Assembly (NCBI GenBank): GCA_041390365.1
Contig: JAWKQB010000003.1
Coordinates: 930,001 to 994,000, forward strand
DNA length: 64,000 bases
Direction: 5' to 3'
Source of the DNA: Syntrophotaleaceae bacterium
Lineage (GTDB): Bacteria > Desulfobacterota > Desulfuromonadia > Desulfuromonadales > Syntrophotaleaceae
Position 1 is the first letter of the stretch, and the number at the start of each line of letters is the position of its first letter. Under the pieces are notes generated by a model, which saw only the letters and a program-made list of their open reading frames with translations, was not told the origin of the DNA and did not search any database. Both the position numbers and the translations under genes were made by a program. Positions 51,043 to 59,148 of the stretch are shown here, piece by piece.

Positions 51043-52344
51043 TTATCGCCGATCAGAAAAATTTACCACCTTGGCCGCTCCTTTTTCGTGAATGATCTGC
51101 TCCAAGTGCTCAGCCCATCGAATCAGAGCGGTCCGCTTTTCAGCATCAAAGTCATAACGATTATAAGTCTTCTCCAGCCGGCCCACAGAGTGGTTAACTA
51201 CCCGCTCCCGATCCTCACGAGGTATGCGCAGTTTCGCCATTCCAGTAACCGCTGAGCGCCGAAGGTCGTGCGGCCGGAAATGTTCAATACCGATTCGGTT
51301 AGCGGGGGGCGGATTCTCCGCCTTGTGTGCCGCCTGCTTCTTGTTGCGCCCCTCCGCCCCTTTCACCTTGTCGGCATGCCCTCCAAGAATATTCCTCCGC
51401 AGGGACAAGGCCAGGGCATTCCCCGCCATATGCTGGCCGTCATCCTTCGGGCTCGGAAAGATAAACCCGCAGTCTGGAACTGTGCCGATCAGGGAGAGAG
51501 CAAGATCCGTCAGATATACCCGGTGGGCATTTTTGTTCTTCGAGCGCTCGGCCGGGATTGTCCACCATCGCCCGTCGATCTCGCGGGAATGCATGCCGAT
51601 CACCTCCCCCGGCCGCTGTGCCGTTACCAGGATAAGCCTTAGCGCCCGGCTCATCTCGGGGGACATGGAAAGCCCCTGCCGGCTCTCCAGGGCAGTCCAG
51701 AAAGTCTTGATTTCGGCATCGTCAAGAACGCGTTCGCGGGGGGTGTAGGGCCTCGGCGGGTCCAGCAGAGCAAAGGGGTTGTTTTCGGTATACTCCCACT
51801 TGATCGCCATGTTCCACATCTTCCGGGCCTTGGTCAGCACGTTGAATGCCTGCACCGGAGCTCCTCGCCCGTCGATGGCATCGAGCAGCGCCTTGGCGTC
51901 CCGGCGGGTCACGTCCTTGACTTTCCAGGAGGACCAGGGTTTCAGATCCTTACGCAGCGCCCGCTCGTCCTCTTCCCAGGATCTTTTTTTCCGCTTGCTG
52001 TGGTCCTTGATGAATAGGTCGATCAGCTTTTCAACCGTGATTTCCCTGCGGCTCTTGGCTTCCTCCTCAGCAACGGCTCGGCGCTCAATCTCCCGTTCGT
52101 CGGCCAGACAAAAGGGTCCGCTGCCGGCGCGATGATTCGCCCGGTACTCGACGATCTTGTTCTCCGCCTCCAGCTCCGTCTTCCCCTCGCTGGCCCAACC
52201 CAAGGTTTCGGTATACGTCCTGCCGGCGATGGTGTAGCGCAGGACATATAGCCGATCACGCTTTACGCCATGCTTACGATTGGGGTGCTCTTTGTAGAAC
52301 ACGCCTTTCCGTCCTGTCGGTTTCAATCCATCTCGAAGGCCCAT
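51043..52344 (-). CDS. int: Tyrosine-type site-specific integrase
   Basis: A 433-residue phage-type integrase: an N-terminal arm-binding region, a SAM-like core-binding domain (about 120-220), and a C-terminal catalytic domain with Arg in VTAQRPGEVIGM, HxxR as HDLRRS and the nucleophile Tyr in LEKTYNRYDF. The ATG at 52344 is four bases from GGGGAG; an open frame extends to 52455 across the right arm repeat and is not used. It would recombine attP with the tRNA-Ala 3' end. It lies at the attR end, away from the intact tRNA. Confidence 0.95.
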   Translation of the reverse strand: MGLRDGLKPTGRKGVFYKEHPNRKHGVKRDRLYVLRYTIAGRTYTETLGWASEGKTELEAENKIVEYRANHRAGSGPFCLADEREIERRAVAEEEAKSRREITVEKLIDLFIKDHSKRKKRSWEEDERALRKDLKPWSSWKVKDVTRRDAKALLDAIDGRGAPVQAFNVLTKARKMWNMAIKWEYTENNPFALLDPPRPYTPRERVLDDAEIKTFWTALESRQGLSMSPEMSRALRLILVTAQRPGEVIGMHSREIDGRWWTIPAERSKNKNAHRVYLTDLALSLIGTVPDCGFIFPSPKDDGQHMAGNALALSLRRNILGGHADKVKGAEGRNKKQAAHKAENPPPANRIGIEHFRPHDLRRSAVTGMAKLRIPREDRERVVNHSVGRLEKTYNRYDFDAEKRTALIRWAEHLEQIIHEKGAAKVVNFSDRR

Positions 52345-52360
52345 AATCTCCCCTTTATTT

Positions 52361-52387
52361 AGGTGCCAAGATAGGTGCCAAGATTTT
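52361..52387. repeat. Right integrase arm-type repeat (two 12-bp units)
   Basis: Identical to 41429-41455: AGGTGCCAAGAT twice in tandem plus TTT. It lies just upstream of the integrase start and 115 bases inside the right core repeat; it may also affect integrase expression. Confidence 0.7.
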
Positions 52388-52502
52388 ACAGGAAATGAGG
52401 GGTTAAACAGGGATGGTACGGGAAGAAGTCTACAGTTAAGATACCGAAATTTCAAGCATAAACTTGATATGCAGGGAAGGGGCGGGAATGCAGATTATCG
52501 CA

Positions 52503-52547
52503 TTCGCAATGCGTAGGTCGGGAGTTCGATCCTCCTCAGCTCCACCA
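52503..52547 (+). repeat. Right attachment site (attR core)
   Basis: A 45-bp exact copy of the tRNA-Ala 3' part. Only the 3' half of a tRNA is present, so it is a junction, not a gene. Confidence 0.95.
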
Positions 52548-52642
52548 GTTTTCGCAAAGGTGTAAGAAAGCGTCACGCCGAAGAGCTGGAGCTTGCGCAA
52601 GCATCCTGCATTGCCCCACCCGCAAATATTCAATGTTTAAGT

Positions 52643-52680
52643 AAAAAGCCCTTCCACAAGTGGGAAGGGCTTTTGTTTTT
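52643..52680. terminator. Terminator between the element and the MepK-like gene
   Basis: AAAAGCCCTTCC faces GGAAGGGCTTTT with a six- to eight-base loop, followed by TGTTTTT on the plus strand and preceded by a run of A; works in both directions. It ends the minus-strand MepK-like transcript 26 bases after its stop. Confidence 0.8.
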
Positions 52681-52705
52681 CCTGATTCTGCTCCTGGAAC
52701 TGCTC

Positions 52706-53266
52706 TCACCACCGCCTTACCGGTCCGGTGTCCAGATGCACGAAATTGGAGGTGGGATAGTACCCGACGCCGCCCGCCTCGAGGGCAAGGGCAGCTTTTC
52801 TGAGATCGACCAGGTGGCTGCCCGGCACCCGGACATCGACTGCGCGGCCGACCAGGTGCAGGCTTTTCTTGGCTACGCCACTCGAACGGCTGCGCAGCAT
52901 GCTGTTGGTCTCAGGGGAGCGATAACCCGAGATGATGTGAAAGGGGCGATCCGTCCCCAGTTTCTGCCGGACCGAAAAGAGCTGATCGCACAGCAGAGGA
53001 TCGATGTCCGCGGTTTCATTGTTCCGGAAATCCCGCAGTAAATAATTGATATCTCTCATCGTTTCGGGCAGATAGCGTCCATCGGCCCAGAAAACAACGT
53101 TTTTGAGTTCTTCGCCGGTATGAGTATTGTAAAAGGAAAGAGTTTTTTCCCTGCTCCGGGCATTTTTGAATTGTGCCCATCCTGAGACAGGAAAGGCCAG
53201 AGTGGCTGCGCAGGCAAGGCCAAGTTTCAGAAATAATCGGCGATCGAAAGTGTTTTTGTCGGACAT
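52706..53266 (-). CDS. MepK/YcbK-like peptidoglycan endopeptidase (DUF882), Tat-exported
   Basis: A 186-residue exported M15-like peptidase. The N-terminus has a twin-arginine signal (DRRLFLKLG) and a hydrophobic stretch ending AQF. Conserved metal-peptidase points are ISGYRSPETN, SLHLVGRAVDVR and FVHLDTGPVRRW, the DUF882/MepK set that supplies His and Asp zinc ligands. E. coli MepK cleaves 3-3 crosslinks; the same activity is likely. It is a single gene just right of the element. Confidence 0.88.
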   Translation of the reverse strand: MSDKNTFDRRLFLKLGLACAATLAFPVSGWAQFKNARSREKTLSFYNTHTGEELKNVVFWADGRYLPETMRDINYLLRDFRNNETADIDPLLCDQLFSVRQKLGTDRPFHIISGYRSPETNSMLRSRSSGVAKKSLHLVGRAVDVRVPGSHLVDLRKAALALEAGGVGYYPTSNFVHLDTGPVRRW

Positions 53267-53821
53267 GGCATAATACTCAACGGCAAGGGCGAAGATTTAT
53301 TTCAAGTTGTCGGTACAGTGGAAGCGAAAGGTACGGAATCGATGAGCAAGATACATGCCACCGATTTTAATGATAGTACGTGAGGCTACCAGAAACGAAT
53401 TCGTTTTTCCAGGTTTTCTTCGGCATGAGCAATCAGTTTTACATTGAAGCATTCCAAAAAGAGATTAGCAATCCCTTTTTCCCGGCCATTTTCCTTTTTT
53501 CTGCAACCCTGCTTTTTCGTCAAAATACTGACATTTGTCTCATTCCTAATGTTTAATTCAAGCGTAACATTTTGAAATTAAATGTAAATTTTAGCTTGTT
53601 AATCTTGGTCTGGATTATGCAAAGGGCTGATGGTGGGATGCCGGTGCGGGGTAAACACGTACAAAAATCAAAAGCCCTTTGGCGGATGGTGACGGAACTT
53701 TGACTTTCAGGTAAAAGGAACTTGAAGAAAGTAACTGAAATCACTACAATCCTGGAAATTTAATCCCCGGCAGGAGGAGGCTGGGAACCTTCCTTCCGGG
53801 TGTTCGGGATCGGAATTTTCA
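53267..53821. other. Long upstream region of the MSHA operon
   Basis: This 555-base gap holds no protein-like frame. The left part is AT-rich. An inverted pair GCAAAGGGCT (53619-53628) and AGCCCTTT (53673-53680) encloses about 45 GC-rich bases. The ribosome-site region before mshI contains GGAGGAGG at 53772-53779, distant from the ATG. Promoters for the MSHA genes probably lie here but none is clear enough to call. Confidence 0.5.
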
Positions 53822-54760
53822 ATGTTGAAGCTTCTTTCGAAAAAAATTATGTCCGGCTGCGAAACGATCGGTTTCTCCCGAACGGATTCAGGGCTGGCTG
53901 TTGCCCATGTGTGGAGGCAGGGTGGTGGAGCGAAGCCTCGCCTGACGTTTTGTGACTATTCATCTGGGGAAATGACTGCGATTGAGACTCGGCTGCAGGA
54001 GCTCTGCCGCTCTCGGGGCTGGTCTTCGATTCCTGCGGTGTGTGCTCTCGATTTTGGCGGCTACCAATTGCTGCAGGTGGTTCCGCCCGAGGTGCCCGAC
54101 AATGAATTGCGGGAGGCCTTGCGCTGGCAGATTCGCGACTTGATCGATTTTCCCCTCGAGGAAGCAGTCATCGATGTTTTTCATGTGCCTCGTGGCAATC
54201 AGCGGGAAAGGGCACGAACCGCTTATGTTGTGGTGGCTCAGCGGAACCTGATACGGCAGCGGGTTGCGCAGATGACGGATGCCCGTTTGAAAGTCCAGGC
54301 AATCGACATCCCGGAGCTCGTTCTGCGCAACCTGGCCTGCCTGTTCCACGATACGGACCGTGCTGCGGGCCTGCTCTTTTTCGGGCCCGATTCCGGTCTG
54401 CTCATCGTCACTCGGGGCCAAGAACTGTGTCTGGCCCGCAACCTTCCCGTCGGCGTTTCCCTCTTGCAGGAACGGCCGGATTTCCTGGAAAGGACCGTTG
54501 AGACTGTCGCCCTGGAAATTCAGCGGTCTTTCGATTTCTATGAAAGAAGCTTTGCCCAGGCGCCGATCGCTTCTCTTGCCGTGGCTCCTCAAGATTTCGA
54601 CACCGAGCCGCTTCTTGCCGGATTGCGTGCTTCCCTCGGCATCGAGGTGAGCAGCCTGGACCTGGAGAAGTTTCTGGAGTGCCCTGATCCTCTGCCACCC
54701 AATGCCGGACAATGCCTGCTGGCCATAGGTGCCGCCTTAAGAAACGAGGAGGAGGGGTGA
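53822..54760 (+). CDS. mshI: MSHA pilus biogenesis protein MshI (PilM-like)
   Basis: A 312-residue cytosolic actin-fold protein of the PilM/MshI class. The pattern IGFSRTDSGLAVAHV at the start, VCALDFGGYQLLQVVPPEVPDNELREALRWQIRDLIDFPLEEAVIDVF in the middle (typical of MshI) and the C-terminal QCLLAIGAALRNEE fit. It links the inner-membrane assembly proteins to the motor. It is the first gene of the MSHA cluster and overlaps mshI2 by four bases. Confidence 0.88.
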   Translation: MLKLLSKKIMSGCETIGFSRTDSGLAVAHVWRQGGGAKPRLTFCDYSSGEMTAIETRLQELCRSRGWSSIPAVCALDFGGYQLLQVVPPEVPDNELREALRWQIRDLIDFPLEEAVIDVFHVPRGNQRERARTAYVVVAQRNLIRQRVAQMTDARLKVQAIDIPELVLRNLACLFHDTDRAAGLLFFGPDSGLLIVTRGQELCLARNLPVGVSLLQERPDFLERTVETVALEIQRSFDFYERSFAQAPIASLAVAPQDFDTEPLLAGLRASLGIEVSSLDLEKFLECPDPLPPNAGQCLLAIGAALRNEEEG

Positions 54761-55362
54761 GACAGCAGATCAATCTCTATCAGCCGGAGCTCTTCGAAAA
54801 AAAAGTCCCTTTCTGCTCCGGCATGATGGCTTTGACGCTTGCGGCTTTTTTCTTGCTGCTCCTGGCCGTCGGCGCGGCCAGTTCCTGGCGGCTGTCCCGA
54901 CTCGAATCAGAACTGGCCGGATTACGGGAAAGTCAGGACGCCGCCACTCGACGCATCAGCGACTATCAGCTCCGATATCCGCCTCGGGTAGCCGATCCTG
55001 AGCTGATTCAGAAAATCGAGAAGATGGCGAGCGACCGGCAGGCCAGAATTGCCCTGCTGCAGATGTTGACCAGCGGCCAGCCGGGTAACAGCCAGGGGTT
55101 TTCAGAACATCTGACGGGTCTGGCACAGCAGGATCTTGCATCTGTATGGTTGCGCCGCATTCGGCTCGCCGCCGGCGGCGATCAGCTGCTGCTTGAAGGC
55201 AGCACCACCCGCGCGAGCGACGTGCCGCTTTATCTGCAGGGACTGACCCGGCAGCAGGCTTTTACCGGGCGGGAGTTCGAGCATCTGCAGTTGAACCGTT
55301 CGGAAAAATCCTCCCAAGTCATAGATTTTTTGCTGCAGACCAAACAGGAGGAGAAACCATGA
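54757..55362 (+). CDS. MSHA biogenesis protein MshI2 (PilN-like)
   Basis: A 201-residue inner-membrane protein: RQQINLYQPELFEKK at the start (the PilN-type peptide that binds the PilM-like partner), one membrane segment at about residues 22-44, then a periplasmic coiled coil and small domain. The GTG start at 54757 overlaps the mshI stop as GTGA and follows GGAGGAGG. Pairs with MshJ below, as PilN with PilO. Confidence 0.85.
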   Translation: MRQQINLYQPELFEKKVPFCSGMMALTLAAFFLLLLAVGAASSWRLSRLESELAGLRESQDAATRRISDYQLRYPPRVADPELIQKIEKMASDRQARIALLQMLTSGQPGNSQGFSEHLTGLAQQDLASVWLRRIRLAAGGDQLLLEGSTTRASDVPLYLQGLTRQQAFTGREFEHLQLNRSEKSSQVIDFLLQTKQEEKP

Positions 55363-56033
55363 AGGTACCGGAGCGGATCAGCCGATGGGCACTCTGGCTC
55401 GATCAACGCAGCATGCGGGAGCGCATCCTGCTGGTGTCATCGGTTCTGGTGCTCGGGATCTTTTTCAGCTACGTCCTGTTTTTCAAGCCCCAGGAAGTCA
55501 AGAGGGCTGGGATCAGAACGCAAATCTCCGATTTGAAGGTCAGCCTCACCGAAATCAACAGCCAGGCCGAGGCGATCAAGGCTCGGGCAAAGGAAGACCC
55601 CGATCGGGAGTATCGAGCGAGACAGCAGATGCTGCAGATCGAGATAGAAGATCTCGATGGCCGTCTCCGGGACCTGACCATCGACCTCATTTCCCCGCGG
55701 GATATGGCCGATGTGCTTCGCGGACTTCTAAACCGTCAGGAGGGGTTGAAGCTGGTGAGTCTCGAAAACCTGCCCGCGGTCGAATTGCTGCCTGTGTCCG
55801 AAAACGAAGCCGGGGTTCAGGATGGCGACCGGGTGAGCCTCTACCGACATCCGGTGCGCATCGTCCTGTCCGGAACCTATCTGCAGGCGGTGGAGTATTT
55901 GCGGGCACTGGAGCAACTGCCTCGCAAACTGTTCTGGGACGAGCTGGAAATTGTCGTGACGGAACATCCCCAGGCGGAAATTTCCCTGAGAGTCTACACC
56001 CTCAGCCAAAGAAGGGGGTGGATCGGTGTTTAG
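55359..56033 (+). CDS. mshJ: MSHA biogenesis protein MshJ (PilO-like)
   Basis: A 224-residue bitopic protein: short cytosolic N-terminus, a membrane segment at about residues 22-42 (ILLVSSVLVLGIFFSYVLFF), a coiled coil (residues about 50-100) and a ferredoxin-like periplasmic domain. It matches PilO/MshJ layout. Start overlaps the previous gene by four bases (ATGA). Confidence 0.86.
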   Translation: MKVPERISRWALWLDQRSMRERILLVSSVLVLGIFFSYVLFFKPQEVKRAGIRTQISDLKVSLTEINSQAEAIKARAKEDPDREYRARQQMLQIEIEDLDGRLRDLTIDLISPRDMADVLRGLLNRQEGLKLVSLENLPAVELLPVSENEAGVQDGDRVSLYRHPVRIVLSGTYLQAVEYLRALEQLPRKLFWDELEIVVTEHPQAEISLRVYTLSQRRGWIGV

Positions 56034-56391
56034 GCTTAAGAGGCGGTTTACAGGATGTCTGGCCTTTCTGGTTTTAGGCCTCGGATTGGGGGGCCACGCA
56101 TTGGCTCAGGCACCCTTGGCCGACCCGACCCGACCTCCGGTTTCGACATCAGGGGATCTGACCGGGTCGGTGCAAAGAACGACGAAATGGACATTGACCT
56201 CCACCTTGATCGGACCGCAACGCCGGGTTGCCGTCATCAATGGACAGCCCCTGGGGGTGGGAGGAATCATCGACGGCGCCGTGGTTGTTGCGGTGGAGCC
56301 CGGAAGGGCGTCGCTACGCCATGGCGATCGGATAATTCAGGTGGAGCTGATGGCTGGAGCCGTTAAACGAGCGGCGAAACCGGTGAACTGA
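56026..56391 (+). CDS. mshK: MSHA biogenesis protein MshK (PilP-like)
   Basis: A 121-residue exported protein with signal peptide (ending HALAQ), then the PilP/MshK hallmark ADPTRPP and a small beta-rich domain (LTSTLIGPQRRVAVINGQPLGVG). It probably bridges the inner-membrane subcomplex and the secretin. GTG start at 56026 overlaps mshJ by eight bases. Confidence 0.85.
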   Translation: MFRLKRRFTGCLAFLVLGLGLGGHALAQAPLADPTRPPVSTSGDLTGSVQRTTKWTLTSTLIGPQRRVAVINGQPLGVGGIIDGAVVVAVEPGRASLRHGDRIIQVELMAGAVKRAAKPVN

Positions 56392-56409
56392 AACGAAGGA
56401 AACGTGGGA

Positions 56410-58119
56410 ATGCGGATGAACATAATCTTGTTATGCCGGATAATGGCCGGCCTCGCCGGAATTACACTGATTGCGGCAGGCTGTGCACCAAGACCGCGTG
56501 GTGATTTGCCCCTTGGGCAATTCGAGCAACAGCTGACAGCTGAACATTCGGCCCCGACGCCCCTGCCCGAGGAGGTGGCCGAGGCTCTGTTGCCTTCCGA
56601 TGCCGGAGAGCAGAAGCCGGCTTCGGCTCTGAACGAGGAACCCCGGTTCGATGTCTCCGCCAGAGAGGTTCCCGCCCGTGAATTTTTCATGGGACTGGTG
56701 GAGGGAACTCCTTACAACATGGTGGTTCATCCCGCGGTTACCGGGACCATCTCCCTCTACCTCAAGGGAGTGACCATCCACGAAGTCATGGATATTCTGC
56801 GAGATGTGCACGGTTTTCATTACCAGCTGACCAGGACGGGATTCCAGGTCATGCCGGCTGTTCTGCAAAACCAGGTGTTCTACGTCAATTATCTCAATCT
56901 GGTGCGCCGGGGGCTGTCGCAGACCCGGGTCAGTTCCGGTCAGGTGTCGGAATCGGGAAAAAAGGATGAATACTATGGTACCGACGTGGTGGTAAAGGGG
57001 GACGATGAGGATTCCGCCATGGTGTCGGGTAGCCGGATAGACACGGCAACCGTAGCCGATTTCTGGAGCGAATTGAGTATTGCTCTGACCGCCATGGTCG
57101 GCCAGGAACAGGGACGCCGGGTCATCATTCAGCCTCAGGCCGGGGTGGTACTGGTCCGTGCCCTGCCCGACGAACTGCGGGCAGTCGAGCATTATTTGGC
57201 TACCATCCAGGGCAATCTGCAGCGGCAGGTGATTCTCGAGGCCAAGATTCTCGAGGTGGAACTGGGGGATGGCTACCAGGCCGGTATCAACTGGGCTGTC
57301 CTGAGCGGCGACGTAACGGTCGCTCAGATGCGGGGCGACATTTTCGCCGACAACGGCATGGGTGATATCGTGGGCAGCGAGGGTCCCGCAGTTTTCTCCG
57401 GTCTGGCTTCCGGAGCTTTCGGCGGCATTTTTAGCGCTGCCCTGGATTTCGAAAATTTCCAGGCCTTCATCGAGCTCCTCGAAACCCAGGGGGATGTTCA
57501 GGTTTTGTCCAGTCCGCGCATCGCCACGGTGAATAATCAGAAAGCAGTGATCAAGGTCGGGTCCGATGAATTTTTCGTCACCGACGTCTCCAGCGATACG
57601 GTCACCGGAACCGCTACCACGACCTCTCCGGAAATTACTCTGACGCCCTTCTTTTCCGGTATTGCCCTCGACGTGACGCCGCAGATCGACCCGCGGGGCA
57701 GGGTCACCCTGCATATCCATCCCACGGTCAGCGAAGTGACCGATCAGACAAAAAACATTACCGTGGCCGGACAGACCCAGACTCTGCCGCTGGCTTTCAG
57801 TACGGTCCGCGAATCGGACAGCATCGTGTCCGCCGAGAGCGGGCAGATCGTGGTCATCGGAGGACTGATGAAGGATCAGGTGCAGAAACGGGATGCCGCT
57901 GTTCCTCTGCTCGGCCGCTTGCCCGGGGTCGGCGCCTTTTTCCGCCACACGCAGTCCATTTCCAGAAAAAGCGAACTGGTGATTCTGCTCCGCCCTCTGG
58001 TGGTGGGACCGGAAAGTTGGGAGCAGACCCTCAATTCCACCCGGCAACGTTTCAATCATCTGGGGAGGGAATTCAATAACGAGTGGCGTGGCGGAAAATT
58101 CGCCCGGCCGGCTCGCTGA
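56410..58119 (+). CDS. mshL: MSHA secretin MshL
   Basis: A 569-residue outer-membrane secretin with a lipoprotein signal (ITLIAAGCAP). The N-terminal half has N0/STN-like and N1 domains (FDVSAREVPAREFFMGLVEG); the C-terminal 300 residues are the secretin barrel, with SSPRIATVNNQKAVIKVG, VTPQIDPRGRVTLHIHPTVSE and LGRLPGVGAFFR. It would form the pore for the pilus. The ATG at 56410 is preferred to GTG 56404. A TCGTTG repeat element separates it from mshM. Confidence 0.93.
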   Translation: MRMNIILLCRIMAGLAGITLIAAGCAPRPRGDLPLGQFEQQLTAEHSAPTPLPEEVAEALLPSDAGEQKPASALNEEPRFDVSAREVPAREFFMGLVEGTPYNMVVHPAVTGTISLYLKGVTIHEVMDILRDVHGFHYQLTRTGFQVMPAVLQNQVFYVNYLNLVRRGLSQTRVSSGQVSESGKKDEYYGTDVVVKGDDEDSAMVSGSRIDTATVADFWSELSIALTAMVGQEQGRRVIIQPQAGVVLVRALPDELRAVEHYLATIQGNLQRQVILEAKILEVELGDGYQAGINWAVLSGDVTVAQMRGDIFADNGMGDIVGSEGPAVFSGLASGAFGGIFSAALDFENFQAFIELLETQGDVQVLSSPRIATVNNQKAVIKVGSDEFFVTDVSSDTVTGTATTTSPEITLTPFFSGIALDVTPQIDPRGRVTLHIHPTVSEVTDQTKNITVAGQTQTLPLAFSTVRESDSIVSAESGQIVVIGGLMKDQVQKRDAAVPLLGRLPGVGAFFRHTQSISRKSELVILLRPLVVGPESWEQTLNSTRQRFNHLGREFNNEWRGGKFARPAR

Positions 58120-58137
58120 CGGTGGTAGGGGTACCTT

Positions 58138-58242
58138 TTCGTTGTCGTGTCGTTGTCGTAATCGTAGTCACGGTAGAGCACTCTGCCAATTGCTCGTGAT
58201 CAAATTAACATCTTCTCGATCACGACTTACGACAACGACAAC
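58138..58242. repeat. TCGTTG hexamer element with inverted halves, inside the MSHA cluster
   Basis: Forward TCGTTG, TCGTG, TCGTTG, TCGTAA, TCGTAG units (58138-58170) face ATCACGACTTACGACAACGACAAC (58219-58242). In the mshL-mshM gap it can fold into a long hairpin in the operon mRNA. Confidence 0.75.
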
Positions 58243-58287
58243 TGTTCAGCTATCGCTTCACTGACAACGAGGGAACAACGGAGATCC

Positions 58288-59148
58288 ATGTACCGACAGC
58301 ATTTCAAACTGACAGCCAGACCCTTCGGCCTGACACCGGACGCAGATTTTCTTTTCGAGCACCCCGGCTACCAGGAAGCGCTGAACGTACTGCTGGTCGC
58401 CCTGGAGAGCGAGGAAGGTTTTATCAAGATCACCGGCGAGGTCGGCACCGGCAAAACCTTGCTCTGCCGCAGCTTGCTGAATGGTCTGGGTGAAAAGTGG
58501 GTCACGGCCTACATCCCTAATCCCATGCTGGAACCTCATGTACTGTACCGGGCGGTGGCCGACGAAGTGGGTGCCCGACAGGGCGGGGAACCGGATTGCC
58601 ACCATGTGCAGAAGATTATCGTGCAGCGACTGATCGAACTGGTTGCCGATGGTCGCAAAGTGGCGCTCTGCATCGACGAGGCTCAGGCCATGCCGGACCG
58701 GACTCTCGAGGCACTGCGGCTGCTGAGCAACCTGGAAACCGAAAAGCAGAAACTGCTCCATATCGTGCTGTTCGGTCAGCCGGAGCTGGATGATCGTCTG
58801 GCTGGTTACGCCCTGCGCCAACTGCGCCAACGCATCGTTTTCAGTTATCGCCTGCCGGCCCTCGGGCGGCAGGAGGTCGCGGGCTATATCGATCATCGCC
58901 TGCGGGCAGCCGGATACCAGGGGCAGGGACCGTTTACTCCGGGCGCTTTGAACCGGCTCTGGTTCGCCAGCCGCGGCATTCCCCGGCTGGTCAATATTTT
59001 GGCTCACAAAGCGATGCTGGCGGCTTACGGTCAGGGAAATGACAAAATTCGGGTCAGACATGTCCGCCGTGCCGTGGCCGATACTGTGGATGCCCGCCGA
59101 AACCGGCTGGGTCTGCCCCTTTGGGGATTTTGGGGGGAATCGGTTTGA
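58288..59148 (+). CDS. mshM: MSHA biogenesis ATPase MshM (ExeA-like)
   Basis: A 286-residue AAA ATPase of the ExeA/GspA type. Walker A GEVGTGKT at 50-57, Walker B VALCIDEAQAMP near 125, sensor-like LFGQPELDDRL and the ARQ region LRQRIVFSYRLPAL follow. It assists secretin assembly or peptidoglycan remodelling. It ends overlapping mshN by four bases. Confidence 0.9.
   Translation: MYRQHFKLTARPFGLTPDADFLFEHPGYQEALNVLLVALESEEGFIKITGEVGTGKTLLCRSLLNGLGEKWVTAYIPNPMLEPHVLYRAVADEVGARQGGEPDCHHVQKIIVQRLIELVADGRKVALCIDEAQAMPDRTLEALRLLSNLETEKQKLLHIVLFGQPELDDRLAGYALRQLRQRIVFSYRLPALGRQEVAGYIDHRLRAAGYQGQGPFTPGALNRLWFASRGIPRLVNILAHKAMLAAYGQGNDKIRVRHVRRAVADTVDARRNRLGLPLWGFWGESV

Larger units (their letters stand above)
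41316..52547. mobile_element. 11.2-kb integrative element in tRNA-Ala (satellite-like)
   Basis: Bounded by a 45-bp perfect direct repeat of the tRNA-Ala 3' end. It holds a tyrosine integrase beside the right end, small unknown genes, an HTH/excisionase-like protein, a Toprim-DUF3987 protein, an iteron/AT-rich region, a large phage-structural-like protein and a Fic protein, all on the minus strand. There are no capsid, portal, terminase, tail, lysis or conjugation genes, so it is neither a full prophage nor a conjugative element. Replication genes plus one virion-like gene plus cargo fit a phage satellite or a degenerate phage. Confidence 0.9.

Noticed and set aside
52500..52547. Second tRNA-Ala gene
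   Set aside because: Only the 3' 45 bases are present with no 5' acceptor or D arm; it is the attR repeat.
53600..53700. c-di-GMP (GEMM) riboswitch before the MSHA operon
   Set aside because: Stretches such as GCAAAG and GGTAAACACG are reminiscent, but their order and the tetraloop-receptor helices do not fit the consensus.
56431..58059. Long minus-strand open frame across mshL
   Set aside because: Antisense shadow; the secretin reading on the plus strand is certain.
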